A program made the position numbers and the translations under genes. From JAHRAW01 sp965243285 (lineage in GTDB: Bacteria > Pseudomonadota > Gammaproteobacteria > Arenicellales > Poriferihabitantaceae), in contig OZ251537.1 in assembly GCA_965243285.1 (NCBI GenBank), positions 2,542,001 through 2,606,000 of the forward strand: 64,000 bases of DNA, given 5' to 3'. The notes under the pieces are model-generated. The model saw only the letters and a program-made list of their open reading frames with translations, was not told the origin of the DNA and ran no database searches. Within the stretch, counting starts at the first letter, position 1. Each line of letters opens with the position of its first letter. Below are positions 17,164 to 26,307 of this stretch, piece by piece.

Positions 17164-19287
17164 TCACGCTTGGGCGAGTTGCGGCAGGTCGCGAAAATAA
17201 TCCAAGGCCTCGGGGTTGGCTAAGGCATCGATATTATTCACCGCCTTGCCGTGCACTACATCGCGCACCGCCAACTCGACTATTTTTCCGCTTAATGTGC
17301 GCGGAATATCGGCCACCGCGATAATTTTTTTCGGCACATGGCGCGGCGAGGCGTTGATTTTCACGACCTCGCGAATGCGCGCCGCCAATTCGGCGTCCAG
17401 TTGCGCGCCGGCGCGCAACGCCACAAACAGCACGATGCGTATATCCCCATCCCAAGTTTGGCCGATGCATATACTCTCCAACACTTCATCGATTTTTTCC
17501 ACTTGGCGATATATTTCCGCGGTGCCGATGCGCACGCCGCCGGGGTTTAGCGTCGCATCGGCGCGCCCATAAATCACCACGCCGTCGCGGGCGGTGATTT
17601 CGGCGTAATCGCCTTGCGCCCATACGCCGGGAAAGCGCGAAAAATATGCCTCATGGTAACGGCGCTGGTCTGGCTCGCCCCAAAACCCCAACGGCATGCT
17701 GGGGAAGGGCTTGACGCACACCAACTCGCCGCGTTGGTCGCGCACCGAGCGAGGGGTTTTATCGACCGTTTTATCGCTGGCGGCGGCGCTTTCGTCGACG
17801 GCATAAACGGCCACCGCCATGCCGAGTCCGGGGCCTTGAATTTCGCCGCGATACACCGCCCGCAGTGGGTTGCCGAGCACGAAACATGAGGCGATGTCGG
17901 TGCCGCCGGAGATCGACGCCAACATCACATCGCCCTTGATGCGTTGGTACACATAGTCAAAACTTTCCGCCGCCAGCGGCGAGCCGGTGGACAAAACCGC
18001 GCGCAGGGCGGTGAGGTCGAATTCGGCCGATATGTCGATGTCCGCCTTTGCTAACGCCGCGAGATAACGCGCGCTGGCGCCGAACACGGTGATGCCCACT
18101 TCGGCCGCCAACTGCCACAGCGCGCGCTGGCGCGGAAACATCGGCGCGCCGTCATACAACACTAAGGCGCAGCCGCTCGCCAAGCCGCTGATGAGCCAAT
18201 TCCACATCATCCAGCCGCAGGTGGTGATATAGAACAATTTATCGTCGCGGCGCAGGTCTAAGTGCAGCCGATGTTCTTTGAGGTGTTGGATGAGGGTGCC
18301 GCCGGCGCCGTGCGCGATGCACTTCGGCGCCCCGGTGGTGCCGGACGAATAGAGGATATACAGCGGATGGTCGAACGGCAGTTGGGCGAATTCGAGGTCG
18401 GCGGCGGGATTATCCGCGGGGTTGTCGGCGGATGTGGCGGGGGTGGAGTCGGTGCATTCGACCGCAGCGAGGTGGTCGAAATCGCTATCGAGGTCGCCGC
18501 CGAGTTCTGCATAAGGCATGGCGCGGGCGGCCAATGCCGGCGGCAACTTAGGAAATAAATCCGCCGCTGAATCCAAAAATGCCACCATGACGACGCGCTC
18601 GATACACGCCAAACCGGCCGCTATTTCGGCCACCGCCGGCACCACCTCGAAGCGCTTGCCGTTGTAGTGGTAGCCGTCTGCGGCGAACAAAACCCGCGGC
18701 TGAATTTGCCCGAAGCGCTCTAACACCCCACGGGCGCCGAAATCCGGCGAGCAAGACGACCACACCGCGCCGATGCTGGCGCTGGCCAACATGGCGATGA
18801 CGGCGTGCGGGCTGTTGGGCAGGTACGCCGCCACGCGGTCGCCGGGCGCCACCCCCAAAGCGCGCAGCCCAGCCGCCAGGCGCGCCACCGCCGCATAGAG
18901 TTGGCGGTAGTTCAGTACGCTGCCGGCGCCATGTTCGCGGCGAAAAATCAGCGCTGGGCGGTCATCCCGATAGCGCAACAGATTCTCAGCGAAATTGAGG
19001 CGGCTGCCGCCAAACCAGCGCGCCCCGGGCATGGCGGCGGCGTTTTCCAGCGCGCTATCCCACGGCTGACTAGCGCGAATGTCGCAAAAATCCCACACCT
19101 CGGGCCAAAATTGCGCCGGCTGCTCGATGCTCCAGCGATACAGCGCATCGTAGTCGGGCGCGATGCCGTAGCGCTGCGCCGCTTGGTCGATAAAACGCGA
19201 CATGGCGGCAGCGCGCATGGCGCTGCGCGTCGGCCGCCACAGCGGCGCCTCATGCGCCGGCTTTGAATCGCGCCTGGTGGTACGCAA
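17164..19287 (-). CDS. aacS: Acetoacetyl-CoA synthetase
   Basis: This ANL-superfamily adenylate-forming enzyme activates acetoacetate with ATP and CoA. The start region APLWRPTRSAMRAAAMSRFIDQ, the segment WPEVWDFCDI and GARWFGGSRLNFAENLLRY are characteristic. The AMP-binding P-loop is YILYSSGTTGAPK. Later motifs are GGTDIASCF, YGRADATLNPGGVRIGTAEIY and the C-terminal Lys region PRTLSGKIVELAV. The open frame runs to 19512 but would overlap the ferredoxin gene antiphase. The best start is a TTG at 19287 (M/L-RTTRRDSKPAHEAPLW), 20 bases after the ferredoxin stop. An ATG 21 codons downstream would lose the conserved PLW segment. Length (about 707 residues) is slightly above the usual 650-660. Confidence 0.9.
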   Translation of the reverse strand: MRTTRRDSKPAHEAPLWRPTRSAMRAAAMSRFIDQAAQRYGIAPDYDALYRWSIEQPAQFWPEVWDFCDIRASQPWDSALENAAAMPGARWFGGSRLNFAENLLRYRDDRPALIFRREHGAGSVLNYRQLYAAVARLAAGLRALGVAPGDRVAAYLPNSPHAVIAMLASASIGAVWSSCSPDFGARGVLERFGQIQPRVLFAADGYHYNGKRFEVVPAVAEIAAGLACIERVVMVAFLDSAADLFPKLPPALAARAMPYAELGGDLDSDFDHLAAVECTDSTPATSADNPADNPAADLEFAQLPFDHPLYILYSSGTTGAPKCIAHGAGGTLIQHLKEHRLHLDLRRDDKLFYITTCGWMMWNWLISGLASGCALVLYDGAPMFPRQRALWQLAAEVGITVFGASARYLAALAKADIDISAEFDLTALRAVLSTGSPLAAESFDYVYQRIKGDVMLASISGGTDIASCFVLGNPLRAVYRGEIQGPGLGMAVAVYAVDESAAASDKTVDKTPRSVRDQRGELVCVKPFPSMPLGFWGEPDQRRYHEAYFSRFPGVWAQGDYAEITARDGVVIYGRADATLNPGGVRIGTAEIYRQVEKIDEVLESICIGQTWDGDIRIVLFVALRAGAQLDAELAARIREVVKINASPRHVPKKIIAVADIPRTLSGKIVELAVRDVVHGKAVNNIDALANPEALDYFRDLPQLAQA

Positions 19288-19307
19288 ATGAACTGCCGCC
19301 CGCCAAT

Positions 19308-19628
19308 CTAATACTGCGAGGCCGGCACATTGACCACCATGCCGTCCAACTCCGCGGTGATTTTTATCTGGCAACTGAGGCGACTGGCATCGTCCACCTC
19401 GCTGGCGAACTCCAGCATCTCGCCTTCCATTTCCGCGATGGGCGGCAGGCGGCGGCGCCACGCTGGGTCGATGTGTACATGGCAGGTGGCGCAACTGCAC
19501 ACGCCGCCGCATTCCGCCAAAATGCCGTCCACCTGATGGCGACGGGCGATTTGCATCAGCACCTCGCCAGGCTCGGCATCGATGGCGCGGCGGCTGCCGT
19601 CGGCCTGCACAAAATGAATGGTGGGCAT
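19308..19628 (-). CDS. 2Fe-2S ferredoxin (adrenodoxin type)
   Basis: This is a 106-residue plant/adrenodoxin-fold electron carrier. The cluster ligands are visible as CGGVCSCATC plus a distant Cys in RLSCQIKI, giving the C-x5-C-x2-C-x(about 35)-C spacing. The start MPTIHFVQADGSRR is typical. It lies directly upstream of aacS and in the same run as two Rieske-fusion enzymes, so it could supply or accept their electrons. That link is inferred from position only. Confidence 0.92.
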   Translation of the reverse strand: MPTIHFVQADGSRRAIDAEPGEVLMQIARRHQVDGILAECGGVCSCATCHVHIDPAWRRRLPPIAEMEGEMLEFASEVDDASRLSCQIKITAELDGMVVNVPASQY

Positions 19629-19637
19629 GGCTTATTT

Positions 19638-19703
19638 GATTGAATGAATCGATTAAATGATTCGATTAAATGATTCGATTAAATGATTCGATTAAATAAT
19701 CAT
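19638..19703. repeat. Tandem repeat ATTCGATTAAATG
   Basis: Four near-perfect copies of a 13-bp unit (GATTAAATGATTC in another phase) sit between the ferredoxin start and the LysE-type gene. No function is visible. Confidence 0.9.
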
Positions 19704-19714
19704 AAACAAATCGA

Positions 19715-20326
19715 TTAAACAGTGGCGAACAAAATCGGATACAACGAACTCACCAACAGCAGCGCCGCGACCACATTAAATATGCGCAGTTTCAGCGGCG
19801 CCGCTAAGAAACGTCGCAACTGCGTGCCGATGAGCACCCACATATTCACCGATGGCAGATTGACGATGCCGAATATCAGCGCCACCAAAAAAACGCTGTA
19901 CAGCGGCTGCGACGGCGGCGTATACACGCTGATGGCGGTCACCCCCATGGTCCACGCTTTCGGGTTGACCCATTGAAACAACGCCGCCTGCAAAAAGGTG
20001 AACGGTTTGCTGGCGGTTTTGGCGTCGCCATCGGCCGCCAGCGCCGAAGTGGTGGCGATTTTCCATGCCAAAAATAACAAATACAGCATGCCAATCCATT
20101 TCAGCGCCACATAACTGGCCGGCACGGCGGTGAACAACCCCATCAAGCCGACGCCGACCAACATCACCATGAGGGTAAAGCCGATGCTCACGCCAAGCAT
20201 GTGCGAGATGGTGCGGCGGTAGCCGAAATTCGCGCCCGAAGTCAGCAGCATCAGATTATTCGGCCCCGGCGTTATCGACGACACAAAGGCAAACGCTATT
20301 AGGGCGATGATGAGTTCATAGGTCAT
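19715..20326 (-). CDS. LysE/RhtB-family amino acid exporter
   Basis: This integral inner-membrane protein (203 residues) has about six hydrophobic segments. The signature SSITPGPNNLMLLTSGANFGYRR near the N-terminus identifies the LysE/RhtB translocator superfamily, which exports amino acids or related small molecules by proton exchange. The frame is open to 20362 but homology begins at MTYELIIALIAFAFV (20326), so I use that start. It lies between the Rieske-TPP gene and the ferredoxin gene on the same strand, so it may export a product of the neighbouring enzymes. Confidence 0.88.
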   Translation of the reverse strand: MTYELIIALIAFAFVSSITPGPNNLMLLTSGANFGYRRTISHMLGVSIGFTLMVMLVGVGLMGLFTAVPASYVALKWIGMLYLLFLAWKIATTSALAADGDAKTASKPFTFLQAALFQWVNPKAWTMGVTAISVYTPPSQPLYSVFLVALIFGIVNLPSVNMWVLIGTQLRRFLAAPLKLRIFNVVAALLLVSSLYPILFATV

Positions 20327-20390
20327 GGCTATGCGCGCTCCGACAACCCGCCGCCCGGCCAAACCAGGACGGATGAGTGGGCACCGAGCA

Positions 20391-22430
20391 TTAAATCAAC
20401 TCCGCATCGGACATCACCTCCACCAAGGCCGGGCCGGCATGAGCCAATGCGCGGCTGATGGCTTGGTCGAGTTTGTCGGCGGCGGTCACGCGCTCGCCGA
20501 AGGCGCCGCACAAGCGCGCATAGGCCGCGAAGTTGGGGTTGTGCAACGAGGTTTGCCATACTTGCCATTCCGCGGCGCGTTGTTCTTTGGTGATTTTGCC
20601 CAGTTGATGGTTGTTGAGCAAAATGTGGGTGATGTTCATGTGGTATTTCACCGCCGTGGTGAAATCCGCCAGGTATTGCCCGAAGCCGCCGTCGCCGCTT
20701 ATCGATACCACCGGGCGGCCGTGCAAATCCGCTTGATCTTGGGTGGCGGCCCAGGCCCCCATGGCGGCCGGGAAGGAAAAGCCGATGGAGCCGAGATAGC
20801 CGGACATCAAAACCGACTGCTGCGCACACTCGAAATAGCGCCCGAAGGAATAGGTGTTGTTGCCCACATCCACGGCGATGATGGCGTTGCGCGGAATCAG
20901 GCGCGTCAAGGCGTCGAATATGGTGGCCGAATTTAGCCCATCGCCGCTGTCGTCAGTGCGGCGGTTTTGTTTTTCAGCGCGCCAGATTGCCCAGCGCTCG
21001 GCAATTTCGCTGCGCTGGTCGATAAAACTCGCATCCGCGCCGATATTTTGCGCCAGGGCGCGCGCCGAGACGCCGATTTCCCCCCACATCGGCACGCTGA
21101 CCGACTGCGATTTGCCCAACGCCATGCGCTCGAAATCCACCTGAATAATCGGGCGCTTTTCGGTGATGCCGGTGTGCGTGGAAAAGGACGAGCCAAAAGT
21201 TAAAATCAGGTCGCATTCATTCATAAACCAACTGGCGATGGGGGTGCCGGAGCGCCCGAGCACGCCGGCCGCCAGCGGGTGGCTGTCGGCAATCTGCCCC
21301 TTGCCCTTGAAGGTGGTGAGCACCGGGGCGTTTACTTTTTCGGCCAGCGCGATGACCTCATCCATGGCCGCTTTGGCGCCATAGCCGGCGATGATGATGG
21401 GGCGGCGGCAGGTGTCCAGCAACGCTAACGCTGCGGCCAGGGAATCCGCCGATGGGGCGATTTTGGGGTCGGCCAGCCGCCCCTCGGGGTGGCCGGGCTT
21501 GGCCTTTTCGGCCGCCACCACGGTCTGCACATCGTCCGGGAAAATCAAATGCGCCGGCAATCGATTGACGATGGCATTTTTGCACGCCAGGCTCATTAAT
21601 TCGGCGTGTTTACTGGTGTGCAGCGCGGTTTGGCTGAAATCGGCCACCGAATCGAAGGCCGCCGCGAGGTCGATTTCCTGAAAATCACCGGGCCCGAACA
21701 CCTGCACATTAACTTGGCCGGTCAGCGCCAACACCGGCGCCCGGTCCACTTTGGCATCCCACAACCCGGTCAACAAATTGGTCGCCCCCGGCCCGGCGAT
21801 GGCCAAACACGCGGCCGGCTTGCCGCTGGCTTTGGCGTAGCCGGAACACGCGAAGGCCGCGCTGCCCTCGTGGCGGATGCCGTAATAACTCAATTTGCCG
21901 GCCACCTCTTGCAGCCGCAACGCATCGGCTAACCCCAGATTGGAATGCCCGACCATGCCGAACACCGATTTCACCCCCCAATTCACCATGGTTTGCGCCA
22001 TCACATCCGACACCGTGGGGATTTTCGCCGGCTCCGCCTGCAGCCCGATATAGATGCCATCAGCGCGCGCCTCCACCGCGTATAGGGTTTGCCCGGAATC
22101 TTCATGGCCGCCGGGCGGGCGGCCGGTTTGCGGGTCGAAATCCCAGCCATGCCACGGGCAACGTAGCCAGCATTGACCATCTTTGCCGATTTCGATGGAG
22201 CCTTCGCCCAACGGCCCGCCTTGGTGCGGGCAGCGGTTGTCCATGGCGGTATAGACGCCGTTGATATGCGTCAGCGCCATGGATTTGGCGCCGGCGGTGA
22301 CCGTTTTCACCCGCCCCTCGGGCAATTCATTCAGCGCAGCGACCTTGTGCCACTGCAATTCGGCGGCGGCAGGGTCGGCGACGGCAGAGTCGGCAGGGGC
22401 GTTCGGCGCTGGCGGGTTAGGTTTACTCAT
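20391..22430 (-). CDS. Rieske 2Fe-2S domain fused to a TPP-dependent enzyme
   Basis: This 679-residue fusion has two parts. Residues about 27-130 are a Rieske domain with both ligand pairs: C67-P-H69 in NRCPHQGGPLGEG and C91-PW-H94 in CPWHGWDFD. Residues about 138-679 form a complete acetolactate synthase/pyruvate oxidase-like TPP enzyme with the activating Glu (RHEGSAAFACSGYAK, E188), AIAGPGATNLLTG, and the TPP-Mg motif GDGGFGQYLAD through NNH (about residues 579-608). The decarboxylating or oxidase activity and substrate are unknown. The Rieske domain suggests one-electron chemistry with an external carrier rather than a plain synthase. The first 25 residues are an Ala/Pro-rich linker. Genes for a second Rieske fusion (upstream), an exporter and a ferredoxin (downstream) share its strand. 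Confidence 0.88.
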   Translation of the reverse strand: MSKPNPPAPNAPADSAVADPAAAELQWHKVAALNELPEGRVKTVTAGAKSMALTHINGVYTAMDNRCPHQGGPLGEGSIEIGKDGQCWLRCPWHGWDFDPQTGRPPGGHEDSGQTLYAVEARADGIYIGLQAEPAKIPTVSDVMAQTMVNWGVKSVFGMVGHSNLGLADALRLQEVAGKLSYYGIRHEGSAAFACSGYAKASGKPAACLAIAGPGATNLLTGLWDAKVDRAPVLALTGQVNVQVFGPGDFQEIDLAAAFDSVADFSQTALHTSKHAELMSLACKNAIVNRLPAHLIFPDDVQTVVAAEKAKPGHPEGRLADPKIAPSADSLAAALALLDTCRRPIIIAGYGAKAAMDEVIALAEKVNAPVLTTFKGKGQIADSHPLAAGVLGRSGTPIASWFMNECDLILTFGSSFSTHTGITEKRPIIQVDFERMALGKSQSVSVPMWGEIGVSARALAQNIGADASFIDQRSEIAERWAIWRAEKQNRRTDDSGDGLNSATIFDALTRLIPRNAIIAVDVGNNTYSFGRYFECAQQSVLMSGYLGSIGFSFPAAMGAWAATQDQADLHGRPVVSISGDGGFGQYLADFTTAVKYHMNITHILLNNHQLGKITKEQRAAEWQVWQTSLHNPNFAAYARLCGAFGERVTAADKLDQAISRALAHAGPALVEVMSDAELI

Positions 22431-23012
22431 GTTAATGGTCGGAGGTGATGATGTCGATTAATGGGAGGGCGTGGATGGTGGGATTCGGTAAATTTGAGCG
22501 AATTTTGGTTGATTTTGGCCATTACGCTTTACTCTCCCCGCTTTATCTTGCGCCCGCTTTATCTTGCGGGGGAGTCAAAACTGGCGGGCTTTTCCGTCAG
22601 TTTTGGTGGGGGGCCTTTTGACTTTGACTTTTTGATTTTGGTTTTGACTTTGACTTTGATTTTGGCTTTGACTTTTTGATTTTCGTTGTTGACTTTGACT
22701 TTATGCTTTTGACTTTAATGCTTTTGATTTACTTTCGCTTTTGCCTTTATCCTGTAAATTTTCACCGCAACAGCCCCAAAAACAGCCGCAAAATGGAGTG
22801 AAAATCAAAAGCCAAAGCCAAATCAACAGCAAAAATCAAAAACAACGCACCCCCCACCAAAACTGCCGATGAAACCACCAGTTTTGACTCCCCCGCATTA
22901 AAGCGGGGAGTAAAGCGTTAAAAGCCACAGCGAAAAACCAAATCAAAATCAAATCAACGCACCCCCCACCAAAACTGCCGATGAAACCGCCAGTTTTGAC
23001 TCCCCCCCAAAC
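22431..23012. repeat. Dispersed tract-and-hairpin repeat, three modules
   Basis: No gene lies here. A plus-oriented module occupies about 22528-22690: TTTACTCTCCCC, a CAAAACTG/CAGTTTTG hairpin at 22576-22605, GGTGGGGGG, then TTTGACTTTGAC tracts. Two inverted modules follow at about 22800-22925 and 22930-23010. A CTGTAAATTTTCACC core lies at the turn between opposing arms. Positions 22891-22908 (CCCCGCATTAAAGCGGGG) form the uninterrupted version of the site that carries the MITE at 26467. Confidence 0.75.
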
Positions 23013-24629
23013 CTAATCCAGCCCCACCACCCCAGCATATTTCACCCCACTGAGATACGCCATATCGCGTTGCCAAGTAGTCAAATCGCTGAACGTGAAT
23101 TCATCCAGCCGGCTATGCCCGCAAGCGCGCGCCAGAATTTGCATCAACGCCACCGCCGAGCGCAAAAAGCGGTCGAGGCGCGCAGCGGCTTCTTCGACCA
23201 GCAAGCGGGCGCGCAAATCGGCCTTTTGCGTGGCGATGCCCACCGGGCAATTATTGCTGTGGCAGGCGCGCATGCCCAAACAGCCGATGGCTTGCAGCGC
23301 GGAATTCGAGAGCGCCACGCCATCCGCCCCCAATGCCATGGCTTTGGCGAAATCCGCCGGCGTACGCAACCCGCCGGTGGCGATGAGCGTCACATCCCCA
23401 CAGCCGGCTTGGTCGAGGTGGCGACGCGCCCGGGCGATGGCGGGGATAGTCGGCACCGAGATGTTGTCGCGGAATATCAGCGGCGCGGCGCCGGTGCCGC
23501 CGCCGCGGCCGTCTAAGATGATGTAGTCCACGCCAATTTCCAGCGCGGCGTCGATATCTTGCTCGATATGCTGCGCCGAGAGTTTGTAGCCGATGGGGAT
23601 GCCGCCGGTTTCCTGGCGCACTTGGGCCGCGAAATCGCGGAACTGCTCGAGATTATCCCACTCCGGAAAGCGCGCCGGTGATATCGCATCTTGCCCCGGC
23701 GCCAAGCCGCGCACCGCGGCGATTTTGCCAGCCACCTTGCTGCCGGGCAGATGCCCACCGGTGCCGGTTTTGGCGCCCTGCCCGCCCTTGAAATGAAAGG
23801 CCTGACACTTCTTCACCTTCTCCCAACCAAAACCGAAGCGCGCCGACGCCAATTCATAAAAATATCGACTGTTTGCCGCTTGCTCCTCGGGCAACATGCC
23901 GCCCTCGCCGGAGCAGATGCCGGTGCCGGCCAATTCCGCGCCACGCGCTAACGCCAACTTGGCCTCCTCGGATAAGGCGCCGTAACTCATATCCGATACA
24001 AACAGCGGCATAGCGAGTTTTAGCGGGCGTCTGGCGCGCGGCCCGATGGTGAGTTCGGTATTCACCGGCGCATCATCCAACAACGGCAACACCGCCAGTT
24101 GCCCGACCACAAACTGCAAATCGTCCCACTTCGGCAACGACTCGCGGCTCACCCCCATGGCCGCCACCGGGCCATGGTGGCCGGTTTTGCTTAAACCCTC
24201 GCCCGCCAACTGGCGAATCAACTTGACATGCGGCTCATCCGCCGTCCCCACCGGGTCTTGATAGGCGCCCTGATAGGCGGCGCGATGGTACGGCTGCGGG
24301 TGCTCGCGCTCCCAAGCCACAATTTCGTCCTCATCCACCCACACCTGCCCGCCGTCGACCCATGCGGTGAATTTGGGCAGGGTTTCGGCGTTGTTATATT
24401 CGCTGATGCCGGTGTCGACGCGGTAATCCCACCCATGCACGCCGCAGATGAGGTTGTCGCCGCGCACGCTGCCGTCCGCCATCAAGGCGCCGCGATGCGC
24501 GCAGCGCCCGTATAAAACCGACGCTTGGTCGTCATAACGCACGACCACCAAATCCACTGACGAGACCAGCGCGTGGCGGGGCTGGCGGTCCGGCAAATTA
24601 TCCCAATCGGCGATGGCGAGTTTTTTCAT
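23013..24629 (-). CDS. Rieske 2Fe-2S domain fused to an FMN-binding glutamate synthase domain
   Basis: This 538-residue fusion begins with a Rieske domain (about residues 1-105; C43-A-H45 in GRCAHRGALM and C62-GV-H65 in CGVHGWDY). It continues with a full glutamate synthase FMN barrel (about 150-538). Barrel motifs are SDMSYGALSEEAKLALARG, GEGGMLPEEQ, GGQGAKTGTGGHLPGSKV, ILDGRGGGTGAAP and GGLRTPADFAKAMALGADGV. It keeps the 3Fe-4S cysteines (CLGMRACHSNNC, C-x5-C-x4-C), unlike the MgsC protein at 7299. It lacks the amidotransferase and GXGXG domains and no NADPH-oxidising GltD partner is nearby. It may be a stand-alone iron-sulfur flavoprotein fed by a ferredoxin. Its substrate is unknown. Confidence 0.88.
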   Translation of the reverse strand: MKKLAIADWDNLPDRQPRHALVSSVDLVVVRYDDQASVLYGRCAHRGALMADGSVRGDNLICGVHGWDYRVDTGISEYNNAETLPKFTAWVDGGQVWVDEDEIVAWEREHPQPYHRAAYQGAYQDPVGTADEPHVKLIRQLAGEGLSKTGHHGPVAAMGVSRESLPKWDDLQFVVGQLAVLPLLDDAPVNTELTIGPRARRPLKLAMPLFVSDMSYGALSEEAKLALARGAELAGTGICSGEGGMLPEEQAANSRYFYELASARFGFGWEKVKKCQAFHFKGGQGAKTGTGGHLPGSKVAGKIAAVRGLAPGQDAISPARFPEWDNLEQFRDFAAQVRQETGGIPIGYKLSAQHIEQDIDAALEIGVDYIILDGRGGGTGAAPLIFRDNISVPTIPAIARARRHLDQAGCGDVTLIATGGLRTPADFAKAMALGADGVALSNSALQAIGCLGMRACHSNNCPVGIATQKADLRARLLVEEAAARLDRFLRSAVALMQILARACGHSRLDEFTFSDLTTWQRDMAYLSGVKYAGVVGLD

Positions 24630-24767
24630 GATGGATACATGTATGTGTGTGTGGGTCGGGTGGGAAGTGAGGCGAAAATGGCCCGCCGGCGGGTTAATCG
24701 GCGCACATTCAGCCGATTTCAGCCGATTTCAGCCAGTTTCCGCCGATTTAATCGATATAAACCCGTT

Positions 24768-26036
24768 TTAGCCAGTGCGCGCCTCGCGCTTGGTGGCGCG
24801 CACCACCTCGCTGGTTTTTTTGTGTTCCTCGCATGGCCGATAAGCGGCCGCCGCCGCCCCGTAAATGCGCGCCAACGGCGCCGCGCTCAAGCCATGCAAA
24901 AGCACGCTCAACAGCACCGTGATGAACACTATATGGGTGATGGTGTCGGCGTGCTGCAATTCGGTTTCGCTAATCACCAGCAGCACGAACAGCAACGATG
25001 CCAGCCCGCGCGGGCCAAACCACCCCAAAAATAATTTGGTGGGAATTTTTAGGTTGATGCCGCTAAGCGACAGCGCCGCCGGCAGCATGCGCAGCAGCGT
25101 CAGGCTGAGTACGGCGAACACCCAGTGCCACGGCGCAAACGATGCCAACGCCGCCGGCAACAACAAGGCGCCGAAAAAAAAGAACGCGCTTAAAGTCATC
25201 AACTGCCCTTCGGTTTTGACGAAATCGAACAGGTAATGGCAAGATTTTTTCAGGTTATTGCCATAGACCAGCCCAGCCAAAAAGGCCGCGATGAAACCAT
25301 TGCCATGCAGCGCCTCGGCCAGCAAAAAACTAACCCCGGCGAGCATCAGCGACACCATGCCGAGCCCGGCGTGCGACATCCACCCCCGCGCATCGGCAGC
25401 ATTCACCGCCCAGGCGCCGAAGTAGCCGGCCGCCGCCCCCACCGCGATGCCGAAAGTCAACTGCAGGGCCGCGAAGGTAAACCAATCCGTCATATTCTCG
25501 GTGGCGATGGCGCTGGCGGTGCTGGCCAACACCAGAATCACCGGCAGGGCGATGCCGTCATTCAGCCCGCTCTCCACATTCAAACTCTGGCGAATGCGCA
25601 TCGGCACCGCTTTACTCTCGACCACGGTCTGCCCTAACGCCGCATCGGTCGGCGCCAAAATCGCCGCCAACAACGCCGCTTCGCATAAGGTCAGCCCGAG
25701 CGGCAAAAAATACGCCGCCGCGGCCCCCAAGCAGATGCTGGCCGGCATGCCGATGAACAACAAGCGCTGCGGCACATCATGATCACGGCGCAACTTGCCC
25801 AAATCGATGTTGGCGGCATCGCTGAACAGCACCAGCACCAAGGTCGCCTCCAACAATATTTTCAACCACGCTTGGTCGATGCGAAAATCCACCACCCCGA
25901 ACACCGCTTCGCTCAACACCAACCCCGCCACCATAAAAATCATCGGCGGCGTCACCAGCGTGCCATCAATCCGCTTCGACAACAGCCCGAAACCGATAAA
26001 CAGCATAAAAATCGCGATAATCGATAAATGCGCCAT
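24768..26036 (-). CDS. CPA1-type Na+/H+ antiporter
   Basis: This 422-residue inner-membrane protein has about 12 hydrophobic helices and resembles NhaP/CPA1 cation:proton antiporters. Key motifs are ILAPTDAALGQ (the TD element) and VESGLNDGIALPVILV (the ND element with the transport Asp), plus the conserved FLGWFGPRGLASLLF. It has no long cytoplasmic TrkA-type tail, only about 25 charged residues. It exports Na+ or K+ in exchange for protons. No operon partner is evident: it is separated by about 140 bases of short repeats from the Rieske-glutamate synthase gene downstream. Confidence 0.9.
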   Translation of the reverse strand: MAHLSIIAIFMLFIGFGLLSKRIDGTLVTPPMIFMVAGLVLSEAVFGVVDFRIDQAWLKILLEATLVLVLFSDAANIDLGKLRRDHDVPQRLLFIGMPASICLGAAAAYFLPLGLTLCEAALLAAILAPTDAALGQTVVESKAVPMRIRQSLNVESGLNDGIALPVILVLASTASAIATENMTDWFTFAALQLTFGIAVGAAAGYFGAWAVNAADARGWMSHAGLGMVSLMLAGVSFLLAEALHGNGFIAAFLAGLVYGNNLKKSCHYLFDFVKTEGQLMTLSAFFFFGALLLPAALASFAPWHWVFAVLSLTLLRMLPAALSLSGINLKIPTKLFLGWFGPRGLASLLFVLLVISETELQHADTITHIVFITVLLSVLLHGLSAAPLARIYGAAAAAYRPCEEHKKTSEVVRATKREARTG

Positions 26037-26153
26037 GGGCTGTATAAATGGGATTTATAAAGGGGATTTATAAAGGGGATTTATATACCTAAATCTGCAC
26101 GCTGGCTTGGCGTTTTCCTTATGCGGTTGGCGGAACCGGCTGGCGGAACCGGC

Positions 26154-26244
26154 TGGCGGAGAGAGAGGGATTCGAACCCTCGATACGCTATTCGCGCATA
26201 CACACTTTCCAGGCGTGCTCTTTCAACCACTCAGACACCTCTCC
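26154..26244 (-). tRNA. serX: tRNA-Ser (anticodon GGA)
   Basis: The minus strand reads GGAGAGGTGTCTGAGTGG at the 5' side, has CTGGAAA in the anticodon arm (anticodon GGA, reading UCC/UCU), a long class II variable arm and the GAGGG-TTCGAAT-CCCTC T arm. The acceptor stem closes with one G-U pair, and the discriminator G and CCA are encoded. About 91 nt. Downstream of it lie two further 13-bp copies of the sequence at its 3' end (GGCTGGCGGAACC). The symbol follows enterobacterial usage for this isoacceptor. Confidence 0.95.
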
Positions 26245-26307
26245 GATTCACCCAACCAGCAACCACCCGCTAATATACGCCATAATACCCTCCCCCGCGC
26301 GATTGAT

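Noticed and set aside
19288..19512. N-terminal extension of the acetoacetyl-CoA synthetase frame
   Set aside because: It is Arg/Pro-rich, overlaps the ferredoxin gene in another frame and lacks homology; the family starts near APLWRP.
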